From Actinomycetota bacterium (lineage in GTDB: Bacteria > Actinomycetota > Acidimicrobiia > Acidimicrobiales > MedAcidi-G1): DNA of 52,607 nt. The notes below the pieces were generated by a model. That model was not told the origin of the DNA, did not search any database, and saw nothing but the letters and a program-made list of their open reading frames with translations. Shown here one piece after another: positions 40,565 through 47,586 of this stretch. Position 1 is the stretch's first letter; every line of letters starts with the position of its first letter. Location of the stretch: NCBI GenBank assembly GCA_014381945.1, contig JACNKQ010000020.1, forward strand, positions 1-52,607, read 5' to 3'. The position numbers and the translations under genes are program-made.

Positions 40565-41866
40565 TCAGCTGGTGGCAGCGCGTCTACGCCAGGGGAGCGG
40601 GTTGACGCCGGTGCCGTGGAGGGGAGCATCGTCCCCGGGGTCGCCGTCCGGTATGCCTGAGGTCCCGGTCATCCGATCGGCAAGCATGTTGTGGAATCGG
40701 AGCAGGGGTTCCTCGAATCGAGGGGAGAGCCTACCGGGCGTGTAGCCGCCGGAGTCGAGGCCGATCTGGCCCCTCTGCACGATGTCGACGTCCTCGTTGT
40801 TGACGTCGATCCAGAAGTCGCGTGTGAGGGCGAAGTCCTCGTCGAGGACGTCTCCTGAGCCCGGGGGCAGCAGCCAGGTGCAGTGTTCCCGGGTGAGGCC
40901 GGGAGCGAGGGCTTCGAGTCGGATCACGAAAGCATGGTTGGGGAGGATGCTCAGCATGACGTTGGGGAACAGGGCCAGGAAGCGGCCGCTGGCCATGTCC
41001 GACTCGTCGAGGCCCTCGGCGGGCTGCATGGCGGTCCAGTCGCCGCGCTCGTCGCTGGAGATGGGTGTGGTGGTCTGGCCGCAGTACATGCCTGGGCCCT
41101 GGTAGCGGTAGTGGTCCTCGACCCGGGAGACCTTGGCGAGTTCGGGATGGACCCATCGCAGGTGGTAGTACTCCTGGAAGTTCTCGGTGATGAGTTTCCA
41201 GTTGGCCCGGATGTCGATGGTCTGGGTGTGGTGGCTGAACCAGGCGTCGAGCCTGTAGCCGGCGAGCCTCTCGCCCAGGTCGCCGAACCAGTCGTGTACC
41301 GATGGTGCCTCCGGGTCGAGGTTGGCGAACAGCAGGCAGCCCCACTGTTCGACCCGGACGGCGTGCAGTCCGTAGTCGGCAGGGTCGAAGCGGTCGATCC
41401 CGGCATCGGCGAACTGTGGGGTGGCGACGAGTACACCGTCCCGGTCGTAGCCCCAGCGGTGGTAGGGGCAGCGGATCGTGCTGCCAACGGTGCAGTCGGC
41501 TTCGAGGAGCTGGGTGCCGCGGTGCCGGCAGGAGTTCGCGAACCCCCGTAGTTCGCCGCCGGCGTTCTTGGTGATCAGGATCGAGCGCCCACCCAGGTCG
41601 CGCACGAGGACCTGTCCTACCGGTTGCAGTTCGTCGGCGATGCCGACGAAGACCCATGAGGTGCCAAAGACGCGGTCCCGTTCCAGGGAGAAGAAGTCCT
41701 GGGACGTGTATGCGTCTGCAGGGAGGGCATGGGCTTCGAGGATCGGGCGCCGTGTGCCGATCCAGGCGTCCTCGGAGGTCCAGTCCGGGTCAGGCACGGT
41801 CGACGTGCCAACTGCAGGACCGGGGGACTCTGGGGACCTTGGGGACATGACGGGGAGTGTAGACAT
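40565..41866 (-). CDS. Rieske ring-hydroxylating-type oxygenase alpha subunit (glycine betaine/carnitine monooxygenase-like)
   Basis: A 433-aa Rieske nonheme-iron oxygenase. The [2Fe-2S] site is C113/H115 and C133/H136 (CRHRGTQL ... CPYHRWGY); the mononuclear iron ligands are H235 and H240 in ENFQEYYHLRWVHPE. That motif, and the C-terminal NNEDVDIVQRGQIGL, resemble glycine betaine demethylase GbcA, carnitine monooxygenase CntA and choline monooxygenase. With sarcosine oxidase downstream, N-demethylation of betaine to dimethylglycine is the best guess. No reductase subunit (GbcB/CntB type) or dimethylglycine dehydrogenase is found nearby. The N-terminus is Pro/Ser-rich and contains a 9-bp DNA repeat. 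Start ATG 41866. Confidence 0.9.
   Translation of the reverse strand: MSTLPVMSPRSPESPGPAVGTSTVPDPDWTSEDAWIGTRRPILEAHALPADAYTSQDFFSLERDRVFGTSWVFVGIADELQPVGQVLVRDLGGRSILITKNAGGELRGFANSCRHRGTQLLEADCTVGSTIRCPYHRWGYDRDGVLVATPQFADAGIDRFDPADYGLHAVRVEQWGCLLFANLDPEAPSVHDWFGDLGERLAGYRLDAWFSHHTQTIDIRANWKLITENFQEYYHLRWVHPELAKVSRVEDHYRYQGPGMYCGQTTTPISSDERGDWTAMQPAEGLDESDMASGRFLALFPNVMLSILPNHAFVIRLEALAPGLTREHCTWLLPPGSGDVLDEDFALTRDFWIDVNNEDVDIVQRGQIGLDSGGYTPGRLSPRFEEPLLRFHNMLADRMTGTSGIPDGDPGDDAPLHGTGVNPLPWRRRAATS
41823..41849. repeat. 9-bp tandem repeat, 3 copies
   Basis: Units ggggactct, ggggacctt and ggggacatg lie in the 5' coding end of the Rieske oxygenase and encode the Ser/Pro-rich N-terminus. Confidence 0.8.
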
Positions 41867-41896
41867 GAATTCACCCTGTGTAAATGTTGTTTCCTG

Positions 41897-41924
41897 AGGA
41901 TAGAGATTCTTGGAAAGCTGTCGA
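41897..41924 (-). promoter_or_regulatory. sigma70-type promoter for the Rieske-sox operon
   Basis: On the minus strand TCGACA (41924-41919) and TATCCT (41902-41897) are separated by 16 bp and lie 30 nt upstream of ATG 41866. This is the clearest -35/-10 pair in the window. It could drive the Rieske gene and soxBDAG together. Confidence 0.5.
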
Positions 41925-41942
41925 GGGCCCGTCCCATGCAGC

Positions 41943-41970
41943 CCGACACCGTCGCGCGCGAGCCTAAGGT
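41943..41970 (+). promoter_or_regulatory. leaderless promoter for upp
   Basis: CCGACA (41943-41948) and TAAGGT (41965-41970) are separated by 16 bp. TAAGGT ends 6 nt before the upp ATG, so transcription probably begins at the start codon. Confidence 0.5.
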
Positions 41971-41976
41971 GGCGGC

Positions 41977-42615
41977 ATGTCCGCCGCACCGAATCCGACC
42001 CTGCACGTCATAGAGCATCCCCTGGTGACCCACAAGCTCACCGAGATGCGCCGGGTCGAGACGCCCAGCGAGCGGTTCAGGCAACTCCTGACAGAGATCA
42101 GCTTCCTGCTCACCTACGAGGTCACCAGGGACCTTCCCACCCGTGACGAGCGCATCACCACCCCCCTGACCGAGATGGATGCGCCCGTCCTCGTGGAGGA
42201 GCCCGTGGTCATCTCGATCCTGCGGGCCGGCAACGGCCTGCTCGACGGCGTGCTGCGCGTGATTCCATCCGCACGGGTCGGCCATGTGGGCCTCTACCGC
42301 GACCACGAGACGCTCGAGGCGATCGAGTACTACTGCAAGTTCCCACCCATCGAGGGCCGCACCGTGATCGTGGTCGACCCGATGCTCGCCACCGGCAACT
42401 CGGCCTCGGCCGCCCTGGACCGGGTAAAGGCGGACGGGCCGGCCGATGTTCGCTTCCTCTGCCTCCTGGCGGCTCCGGAGGGGGTCGCCCAACTGCACCG
42501 GGCCCACCCCGACGTTCCGGTCTGGACGGCCGCCCTCGACGACCACCTCAACGAGGTCGGCTACATAGTCCCCGGCCTTGGCGATGCCGGAGACCGCATC
42601 TTCGGCACCACCTGA
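41977..42615 (+). CDS. upp: uracil phosphoribosyltransferase
   Basis: Pyrimidine salvage: uracil plus PRPP gives UMP. The 212-aa protein has the family start [17 protein letters not shown], the [30 protein letters not shown] core (split) and the PRPP-binding loop [15 protein letters not shown], plus the uracil-binding C-terminus [24 protein letters not shown]. No ribosome-binding site is present, matching a leaderless transcript. The polysaccharide deacetylase starts 6 bp after the stop. Confidence 0.97.
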   Translation: MSAAPNPTLHVIEHPLVTHKLTEMRRVETPSERFRQLLTEISFLLTYEVTRDLPTRDERITTPLTEMDAPVLVEEPVVISILRAGNGLLDGVLRVIPSARVGHVGLYRDHETLEAIEYYCKFPPIEGRTVIVVDPMLATGNSASAALDRVKADGPADVRFLCLLAAPEGVAQLHRAHPDVPVWTAALDDHLNEVGYIVPGLGDAGDRIFGTT

Positions 42616-42621
42616 GCCCCG

Positions 42622-43596
42622 ATGGGGAGACGCCTCCTCGTCCTGCTCTTCGCGGCAGCATCGCTGCTGTTTGTCCCGGACACATTCGCCCTGAGCTCTA
42701 CGTACGAACCGAAGGTCATGTACCTGACCTTTGACGACGGTCCGAACCCGCTGTTCACGCCGATCGTCCTCCGCATCCTCCAGCAACACGGTGCCCGGGC
42801 CACCTTCTTCCCGACCGGCCGGACTCTCAGCGCGTTCTGGGATGACGAGGAGGCCCAGGACCTCCTCGACCGCGGCCATGCGGTGGGAAGCCACTCGTGG
42901 GTCCACAGGCAACTGCCGGACCTCACACCCGGGGAACTCGAAGAGGACATTCTCCGGGCGAACGGGGTGCTGAGACGACGGACCGGCTTCACACCGACGT
43001 GCTTCCGGGCCCCCTACGGAATCACCGACCGGACGGTCGAAGACACCCTCGACAGGATGAACCTGGCCCTGGTTGGCTGGGACGCCGATCCGGCTGAATG
43101 GTCCAACCCCTCGATCGGGGAAGCCCTGGCCCACATCGACAAGTGGGAACACGACGGGATGATCGTCTTGTTCCACGACCGAAAGTGGCAGACGTTGTCG
43201 ATCCTGCAGGCGGTGCTCCGGGAGTACGAGCAGGAGGGATGGACCTTCGAAGCCCTGCCGGAATGCCTGGTCGGTGCGTCGATGGCAGTCCGACAGCAGA
43301 CCCGGGCGCCTGGCAACGGTCCCATCGGGGGCCTCGAAGCGCTCGACTTCGACGCCGGTCGCCGGGAACACGTCCTCGGAGGATGGGCCTACGACGCAGA
43401 CTCCCCGGAGGGAGGCCTGGAGATACGCCTGGACATCGACGGCGAGCCGACCCCGTACGGTCGCACAGGCGACGACCACCGCTTCGAGGTGCGGGTTCCC
43501 GCTGCGACAGCCGGACCGCTGTGCCTGTGGGCCCGAAACAGCGGCACGCAGAGGGAGGACGCATTCCTCGGGTGCCATGCGGACCGAAGTGGCTGA
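42622..43596 (+). CDS. exported polysaccharide deacetylase (NodB homology, CE4) with C-terminal domain
   Basis: A 324-aa protein with an N-terminal signal peptide (RRLLVLLFAAASLLFVP, likely cleavage after FALS or nearby). The NodB motifs are TFDDGP (D38-D39), the metal histidines H91 and H95 (SHSWVH), RAPYG and VGWDADPAEW. It should remove N-acetyl groups from cell-wall peptidoglycan or another extracellular glycan. Residues from about 230 (LDFDAGRREHVLGGWAYDADSPEG) form a beta-strand module seen in surface proteins. The gene overlaps alkB by 20 nt. Confidence 0.9.
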   Translation: MGRRLLVLLFAAASLLFVPDTFALSSTYEPKVMYLTFDDGPNPLFTPIVLRILQQHGARATFFPTGRTLSAFWDDEEAQDLLDRGHAVGSHSWVHRQLPDLTPGELEEDILRANGVLRRRTGFTPTCFRAPYGITDRTVEDTLDRMNLALVGWDADPAEWSNPSIGEALAHIDKWEHDGMIVLFHDRKWQTLSILQAVLREYEQEGWTFEALPECLVGASMAVRQQTRAPGNGPIGGLEALDFDAGRREHVLGGWAYDADSPEGGLEIRLDIDGEPTPYGRTGDDHRFEVRVPAATAGPLCLWARNSGTQREDAFLGCHADRSG

Positions 43597-44212
43597 CAGG
43601 CGCCTCATTCCCGACCCGGCACCGATGGCACCGGGGCTCGACATCGAGGTGCTCCGTGGCTTCCTGGCCGACGCCGACGCCCACCTGGGTGGCCTGCTCG
43701 ACGAGACCCCCTGGGCGCAGGGCGAGATCATCGTCTATGGCGAGCGGCGACCGATCCCGAGGCTCGAGGCCTGGTACGGCGACCCGGGAAGCGTGTACAC
43801 GTATTCGGGGCGCACAATGGAGCCGCTGCCATGGACCGAACGGCTGGCAGGCCTGCGGGACAGTTGTGCTCGTGCCGCCGGCACACCGTTCGACTCGGTG
43901 CTGGTGAACCGGTACCGCAACGGCGCCGACGCCGTGGGTTGGCACTCCGACGACGAGCCGGAGCTGGGACACCGTCCGATCATCGCATCGATGTCCCTGG
44001 GAGCCACACGCCGATTTCGCCTCCGGCGCAGGGATCGCCGCTACGACCCGGTCGCCCTGGACCTCGAACACGGCGACCTGCTGGTGATGAGGGGCCAGAC
44101 CCAGGGGTTGTGGGAGCACTGCCTCGCCCGGACGGCAAGGCCCGTGGGGGAGCGGGTGAACCTCACCTTCCGGAGGATCGTCGGTCCTGCAGCATCCGGA
44201 GGCAGGGACTAA
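43577..44212 (+). CDS. AlkB-family Fe(II)/2-oxoglutarate dioxygenase
   Basis: A 211-aa alkylated nucleic acid repair-type demethylase. Iron ligands are H123, D125 (GWHSDDEPEL) and H181; the 2-oxoglutarate arginines are R193 and R199 (RVNLTFRRI). NRYRNGADAVGWHSDD and IIASMSLGATRRFRLRR place it closest to ALKBH2/3-like bacterial proteins. ATG 43577 gives a 20-nt overlap with the deacetylase. The stop codon TAA lies within the first copy of a 15-bp tandem duplication that also carries the next gene's -10 element. Confidence 0.92.
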   Translation: MRTEVADRRLIPDPAPMAPGLDIEVLRGFLADADAHLGGLLDETPWAQGEIIVYGERRPIPRLEAWYGDPGSVYTYSGRTMEPLPWTERLAGLRDSCARAAGTPFDSVLVNRYRNGADAVGWHSDDEPELGHRPIIASMSLGATRRFRLRRRDRRYDPVALDLEHGDLLVMRGQTQGLWEHCLARTARPVGERVNLTFRRIVGPAASGGRD

Positions 44213-44231
44213 GGTCGCAGGGACTAAGGTC
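44202..44231. repeat. 15-bp perfect tandem duplication
   Basis: Two copies of gcagggactaaggtc lie back to back. The first holds the alkB stop codon; the second places TAAGGT 7 nt before the next start codon. Confidence 0.95.
44225..44230 (+). promoter_or_regulatory. -10 element (TAAGGT) of a leaderless promoter
   Basis: TAAGGT ends 7 nt before GTG 44238. It lies in the second copy of the 15-bp duplication; the first copy carries an identical hexamer at 44210-44215. Confidence 0.45.
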
Positions 44232-44237
44232 GCCGGG

Positions 44238-45065
44238 GTGGACCTGAAGGCGGATCGGCTGGCGACCCCTGACGAGATCCGGTGTTTCCACGACAATGGG
44301 CACGTCGCCGTTCGCGGTCTCGCCTCTGCCGACGAGGTCGCCGAGTTCGCTCCGACGATCCTCGGGGCGGCCGACCTGTTCGCATGGAACCGGGATGTCC
44401 CACTCGAGAAGCAGCGCACCTACGACCGGGCATTCCATCAGGCGATCGGCCTCTGCTGGCACGACGATGTGATCCGCCGCTTCGTGTTCGCCGCCCGCTT
44501 CGCGAGGGTGGCCGCCGAGCTGCTCGGGGTCGACGGCGTACGGCTCTACCACGATCAGGCCCTGGTCAAGCGGGCCGGCGGTGGCCCCACGCCCTGGCAC
44601 CAGGATGCCTACTACTGGCCGGTGGACGGCGGTTCGGCGATCACGATGTGGATGGCCATGGCCGATATCCCGGCCGACGCGGGCTCGATGGTGTTCGCTG
44701 ACGGCACGCACCACCGGGGCGACCTGCGGGGTCCGGCCATCTCCGACGAATCCGAGGACCGCTTTGCCGCCCTTGTCGTCGATGAGGCACTTCCGACCTC
44801 GACGCACGGAGCGATGGCAGCGGGCGACGCCACCTTCCACGCCGGATGGACCCTCCACTCGGCGGGTCCCAACCCGACGGGTGCGGATCGGCCCGCCATG
44901 ACGGTGATCTACGTCGCCGACGGGACGACGATCATCGAGCCCGAACGGGACGAACAGCGCCTCGACCTGGCGCTCTACCTTCCCGATGCGGCTCCCGGTG
45001 ATGCCGCGGCAACCCACCGCAACCCCCTGCTCTGGGGTTCCGGCAATCCGGAGCCCGCCCCGTAG
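44238..45065 (+). CDS. PhyH-family Fe(II)/2-oxoglutarate dioxygenase 3
   Basis: A 275-aa predicted hydroxylase. Metal ligands are H121 and D123 (PWHQDAYYWPVDGG) and H207 in WTLHSAGPN; the arginine in GADRPAMTVIY should bind 2-oxoglutarate. The PWHQDxxYWP motif is shared with phytanoyl-CoA and ectoine hydroxylase-type enzymes, but no ectoine genes are nearby. The start is GTG 44238, with no ribosome-binding site. An acyltransferase gene follows after 11 bp. Confidence 0.9.
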   Translation: MDLKADRLATPDEIRCFHDNGHVAVRGLASADEVAEFAPTILGAADLFAWNRDVPLEKQRTYDRAFHQAIGLCWHDDVIRRFVFAARFARVAAELLGVDGVRLYHDQALVKRAGGGPTPWHQDAYYWPVDGGSAITMWMAMADIPADAGSMVFADGTHHRGDLRGPAISDESEDRFAALVVDEALPTSTHGAMAAGDATFHAGWTLHSAGPNPTGADRPAMTVIYVADGTTIIEPERDEQRLDLALYLPDAAPGDAAATHRNPLLWGSGNPEPAP

Positions 45066-45068
45066 CCT
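45063..45068 (+). promoter_or_regulatory. possible -10 element (TAGCCT) before the acyltransferase
   Basis: TAGCCT ends 8 nt before GTG 45077 and overlaps the PhyH stop codon. Confidence 0.3.
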
Positions 45069-45076
45069 CCTTCGCC

Positions 45077-45739
45077 GTGGACGAGGCACGACTCGACGAG
45101 GTGTTCGTACGGCGGCTCCGCCATGTCCACCGGGCACTCCGGATCGCCGCCCGCTACGACGTGGGCCCACCCGGGACCATCGAGGCCGGGCCGGTGATCC
45201 ACGCCGCCAACCACCGGAGCATGGCCGACCTGCTCTTCGCCGCTGCGGCCTTCCACGAGTGGGGCCTGCCCATCCGCTGCCTCGTTGCGGCGAGCTACTT
45301 CGGCAAGAGGGGCATCGGCCGCCTGCTGCGCGACCTGCGGTGCATTCCGGTAGAGGGCACCGAGGCCCTCCAGGTCGCTGCTGAGATCCTGGAGCGGGGC
45401 ATCCCGATCGCGATCATGCCGGAAGGACGCATAGTCGGCCCGGAGGACTGGGATGAGGCAAGGGTGGGACGGCCGCACCCCGGAGTCGGCCGTCTGGCGA
45501 TTGACACCGGACTGCCGGTCGTCGCGGTCGGGGCGGCCGGCACGGAGGATCTCTGGCCCAGGGCGCGGGGACGACCGTTCATCCGGCCATGGAACCGCAC
45601 GCTGCTGACGATGCGTACGCGCCACCTCGGACGGATCGAGGTGGAGCAGCCCCGGGAGGCCACGGCGATCATCTGGGAAGGAGTGAAGGCCTGTGTGGCC
45701 GAAGCAGACGCCGCCCGGGGGGTCGGGCCCGTCTCGTAG
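45077..45739 (+). CDS. PlsC-like 1-acyl-glycerol-3-phosphate acyltransferase family
   Basis: A 220-aa membrane-associated acyltransferase. The catalytic block I NHRSMAD (H46-x4-D51), block II RCIPVEGTEAL and block III MPEGRI are present in the right order and spacing. It likely transfers a fatty acyl chain to lysophosphatidic acid or a related acceptor in phospholipid synthesis. No strong transmembrane helix stands out. It starts at GTG 45077 and converges on the ABC ATPase gene 7 bp away. Confidence 0.87.
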   Translation: MDEARLDEVFVRRLRHVHRALRIAARYDVGPPGTIEAGPVIHAANHRSMADLLFAAAAFHEWGLPIRCLVAASYFGKRGIGRLLRDLRCIPVEGTEALQVAAEILERGIPIAIMPEGRIVGPEDWDEARVGRPHPGVGRLAIDTGLPVVAVGAAGTEDLWPRARGRPFIRPWNRTLLTMRTRHLGRIEVEQPREATAIIWEGVKACVAEADAARGVGPVS

Positions 45740-45746
45740 GAGGACC

Positions 45747-46517
45747 TCAGCCGTGGCTGCCGTGGCCGTGGTCGTCGACGATGAGCAGGTCGTGGGCGTG
45801 GTCGTGGCCGGCGTGGTCGCCGAGCACCCGGTCGCCGTAGGCCTCACGGAGCACCGACGGCGTCAGGACCTCGTCGGGGGTGCCCTCGGCGACGAGCCGG
45901 CGGTCGAGCACCAGCACCCGGTCGCAGTGCCGGGCCTCGTCCAGGTTGTGCGTGGTGACGACGACGGTTGTCCCGGCCGCCGTCTCCTGGCCGACTACCT
46001 CGAGGATCCGCTCCTGGCTGGCGAGGTCGAGGCCGGTGATCGGCTCGTCGAGCAGCAGCAGTTGGGCGCGGCGGGCGAGCGCCTGTGCCACCAGGACCCG
46101 CTGCCGTTGGCCGCCTGAGAGTCCGCTGACCTGTCTCTGGAGCAGGCCGCCGACCTCGAGTCGCCCGACGGCGTCGTCGACGGCCGCACGGTCGACGGCG
46201 GTCATCCGACGGGGGAGCGGCGAGGGGCCGAAGCGGCCCATGCGCACCACCTCGGCGACGGTGAGGGGGAGCCAGCGGTGATGGTGGTCCTGGGTGACGA
46301 GGGCGATGCAGGATGCAGGAGCCAGGACCTCTCCGGCATCCGGGGGCAGGAGTCCGGCCAGTACCTCGAGCAGGGTCGTCTTGCCAGATCCGTTCGGTCC
46401 GACCATGGCCGTGGAGGTTCCCGGGCCGAACGCGACCGATACCGAGTCGAGGGCGACCCTTCCGCCACGGCTGACCGTGATCCCTCGTAGCTGCAGGACA
46501 CCTGTTGCCACATCCAT
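45747..46517 (-). CDS. znuC: ABC transporter ATPase, zinc/manganese (ZnuC) type
   Basis: A 256-aa ATP-binding subunit. Walker A is GPNGSGKTT (about 40-48), signature LSGGQRQR (133-140), Walker B LLLLDEPITGLD (152-163). Family placement with metal importers is supported by a histidine-rich C-terminus (HAGHDHAHD ... HGHGSHG) and by a candidate Zur palindrome directly upstream. The cognate permease and binding protein are not adjacent; the gene downstream is on the opposite strand, so this ATPase stands alone here. ATG 46517 is chosen because the conserved N-terminus follows directly. The symbol is inferred from family and context. Confidence 0.8.
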   Translation of the reverse strand: MDVATGVLQLRGITVSRGGRVALDSVSVAFGPGTSTAMVGPNGSGKTTLLEVLAGLLPPDAGEVLAPASCIALVTQDHHHRWLPLTVAEVVRMGRFGPSPLPRRMTAVDRAAVDDAVGRLEVGGLLQRQVSGLSGGQRQRVLVAQALARRAQLLLLDEPITGLDLASQERILEVVGQETAAGTTVVVTTHNLDEARHCDRVLVLDRRLVAEGTPDEVLTPSVLREAYGDRVLGDHAGHDHAHDLLIVDDHGHGSHG

Positions 46518-46520
46518 GAT

Positions 46521-46533
46521 GAGAACGATTCTC
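46521..46533. promoter_or_regulatory. candidate Zur/Fur-family operator
   Basis: GAGAACGATTCTC has perfect 5-bp inverted arms (GAGAA and TTCTC) around CGA. It lies 3 bp upstream of the ATPase ATG on the minus strand, in the 83-bp gap shared with the divergent TauD-like gene. Fur-family sites are AT-containing palindromes of this type. A zinc repressor would be the natural reader, given the zinc-type transporter. Confidence 0.5.
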
Positions 46534-46587
46534 GCCCAGATGGATGCCGACCACAACCAGGGCTTCGCCAACCGCCGGTTCGGCACC

Positions 46588-46593
46588 TACCCT
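46588..46593 (+). promoter_or_regulatory. -10 element (TACCCT) of a leaderless promoter
   Basis: TACCCT ends 7 nt before ATG 46601 of the TauD-like gene, with no ribosome-binding site between. Confidence 0.45.
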
Positions 46594-46600
46594 GCGGGCC

Positions 46601-47563
46601 ATGAGCGCCACCGAGATCGTCGCCCAGGGGGATCCGACCAGCGGCCTGCCGCTCAGGCGTCTTCCCCGGACCGACTTCCCCACCTACATCGGACCGGCAA
46701 CCCATCTTGCCGACGAGAACGCCCGACTCTCGGCGCTCACGTGGGAGCACTTCGATGCCCGCATGATGGGCGCCACGATCGGCGCCGAACTCACGGGAAT
46801 CGACCTGACGGGCCAACTCCCGCAGGCCGCCACCGCCGAGATTGCTGCTGCCCTGGCCGCCTACAAGGTGGTCTTCTTACGCGACCAGCACCTCACCCCG
46901 GCCCAGCACGTTGACTTCGCCCGCAACTTCGGGGAGTTGGAGGTCCATCCCTTCTTCCCCTCCAACACCGACCAGCCGGAGCTGGTCCGCCTGGCCAAGG
47001 ACTCCGTCACCGCCGGCTACGAGAACCAGTGGCACCACGATGTGACCTGGCGGGAGTGTCCTTCCAGGGCCACCGTCCTGCGTGCGATCCAGGTCCCCGA
47101 CGTCGGTGGCGACACTCTCTTCGCCGACATGTACGCCGCCTACGAGGTGCTGTCCCCTGAAACGAAGGTTGAGGTCGATGCGCTCGAGGTGGTCCACGAC
47201 TTCGTGGCGTCGTTCGGCCGCAACGTGCCGCCGGACCGCATGGCGGAGATGCGCGACCTGTACCCGGAGGTCATCCATCCGGCGGTCTGCACGCACGATG
47301 TCACCGGTCGCCGCCACCTGTACGTGAACCGGACCTTCGTCGACCGCTTCGTCGGCCAGACGCGCGAAGAGTCGCTGGACCGCCTCGACCGGCTCTGCCG
47401 TCTCAGCGACACCCCCGAATACCAGTGCCGCTTCCACTGGGAACCCGATTCGGTGGCCTTCTGGGACAACCGTGCGGTCCAGCACCTGGCGTGCTCCGAC
47501 TACTGGCCCCAGACGCGGGTCATGGAACGCGCCAGCATCATGGGAGACCGCCCTCGGCGCTGA
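46601..47563 (+). CDS. TauD/TfdA-family Fe(II)/2-oxoglutarate dioxygenase
   Basis: A 320-aa dioxygenase. Iron ligands are H145 and D147 (WHHDVTWRECPS) plus H295 (WDNRAVQHLA); the 2-oxoglutarate arginine is R306 or R310. MMGATIGAELTGIDLT at the N-terminus and GGDTLFADMYAAYE are standard for the family. Members release sulfite from taurine or alkyl sulfates, or cleave aryloxyacetates. With two sulfatases and a sulfopyruvate-decarboxylase-like pair in the window an organosulfur substrate is plausible, but unproven. Start ATG 46601 is preferred to an upstream in-frame ATG because of the promoter spacing and domain start. Confidence 0.92.
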   Translation: MSATEIVAQGDPTSGLPLRRLPRTDFPTYIGPATHLADENARLSALTWEHFDARMMGATIGAELTGIDLTGQLPQAATAEIAAALAAYKVVFLRDQHLTPAQHVDFARNFGELEVHPFFPSNTDQPELVRLAKDSVTAGYENQWHHDVTWRECPSRATVLRAIQVPDVGGDTLFADMYAAYEVLSPETKVEVDALEVVHDFVASFGRNVPPDRMAEMRDLYPEVIHPAVCTHDVTGRRHLYVNRTFVDRFVGQTREESLDRLDRLCRLSDTPEYQCRFHWEPDSVAFWDNRAVQHLACSDYWPQTRVMERASIMGDRPRR

Positions 47564-47586
47564 CACCGGCCACGAGAGATCGAGGG

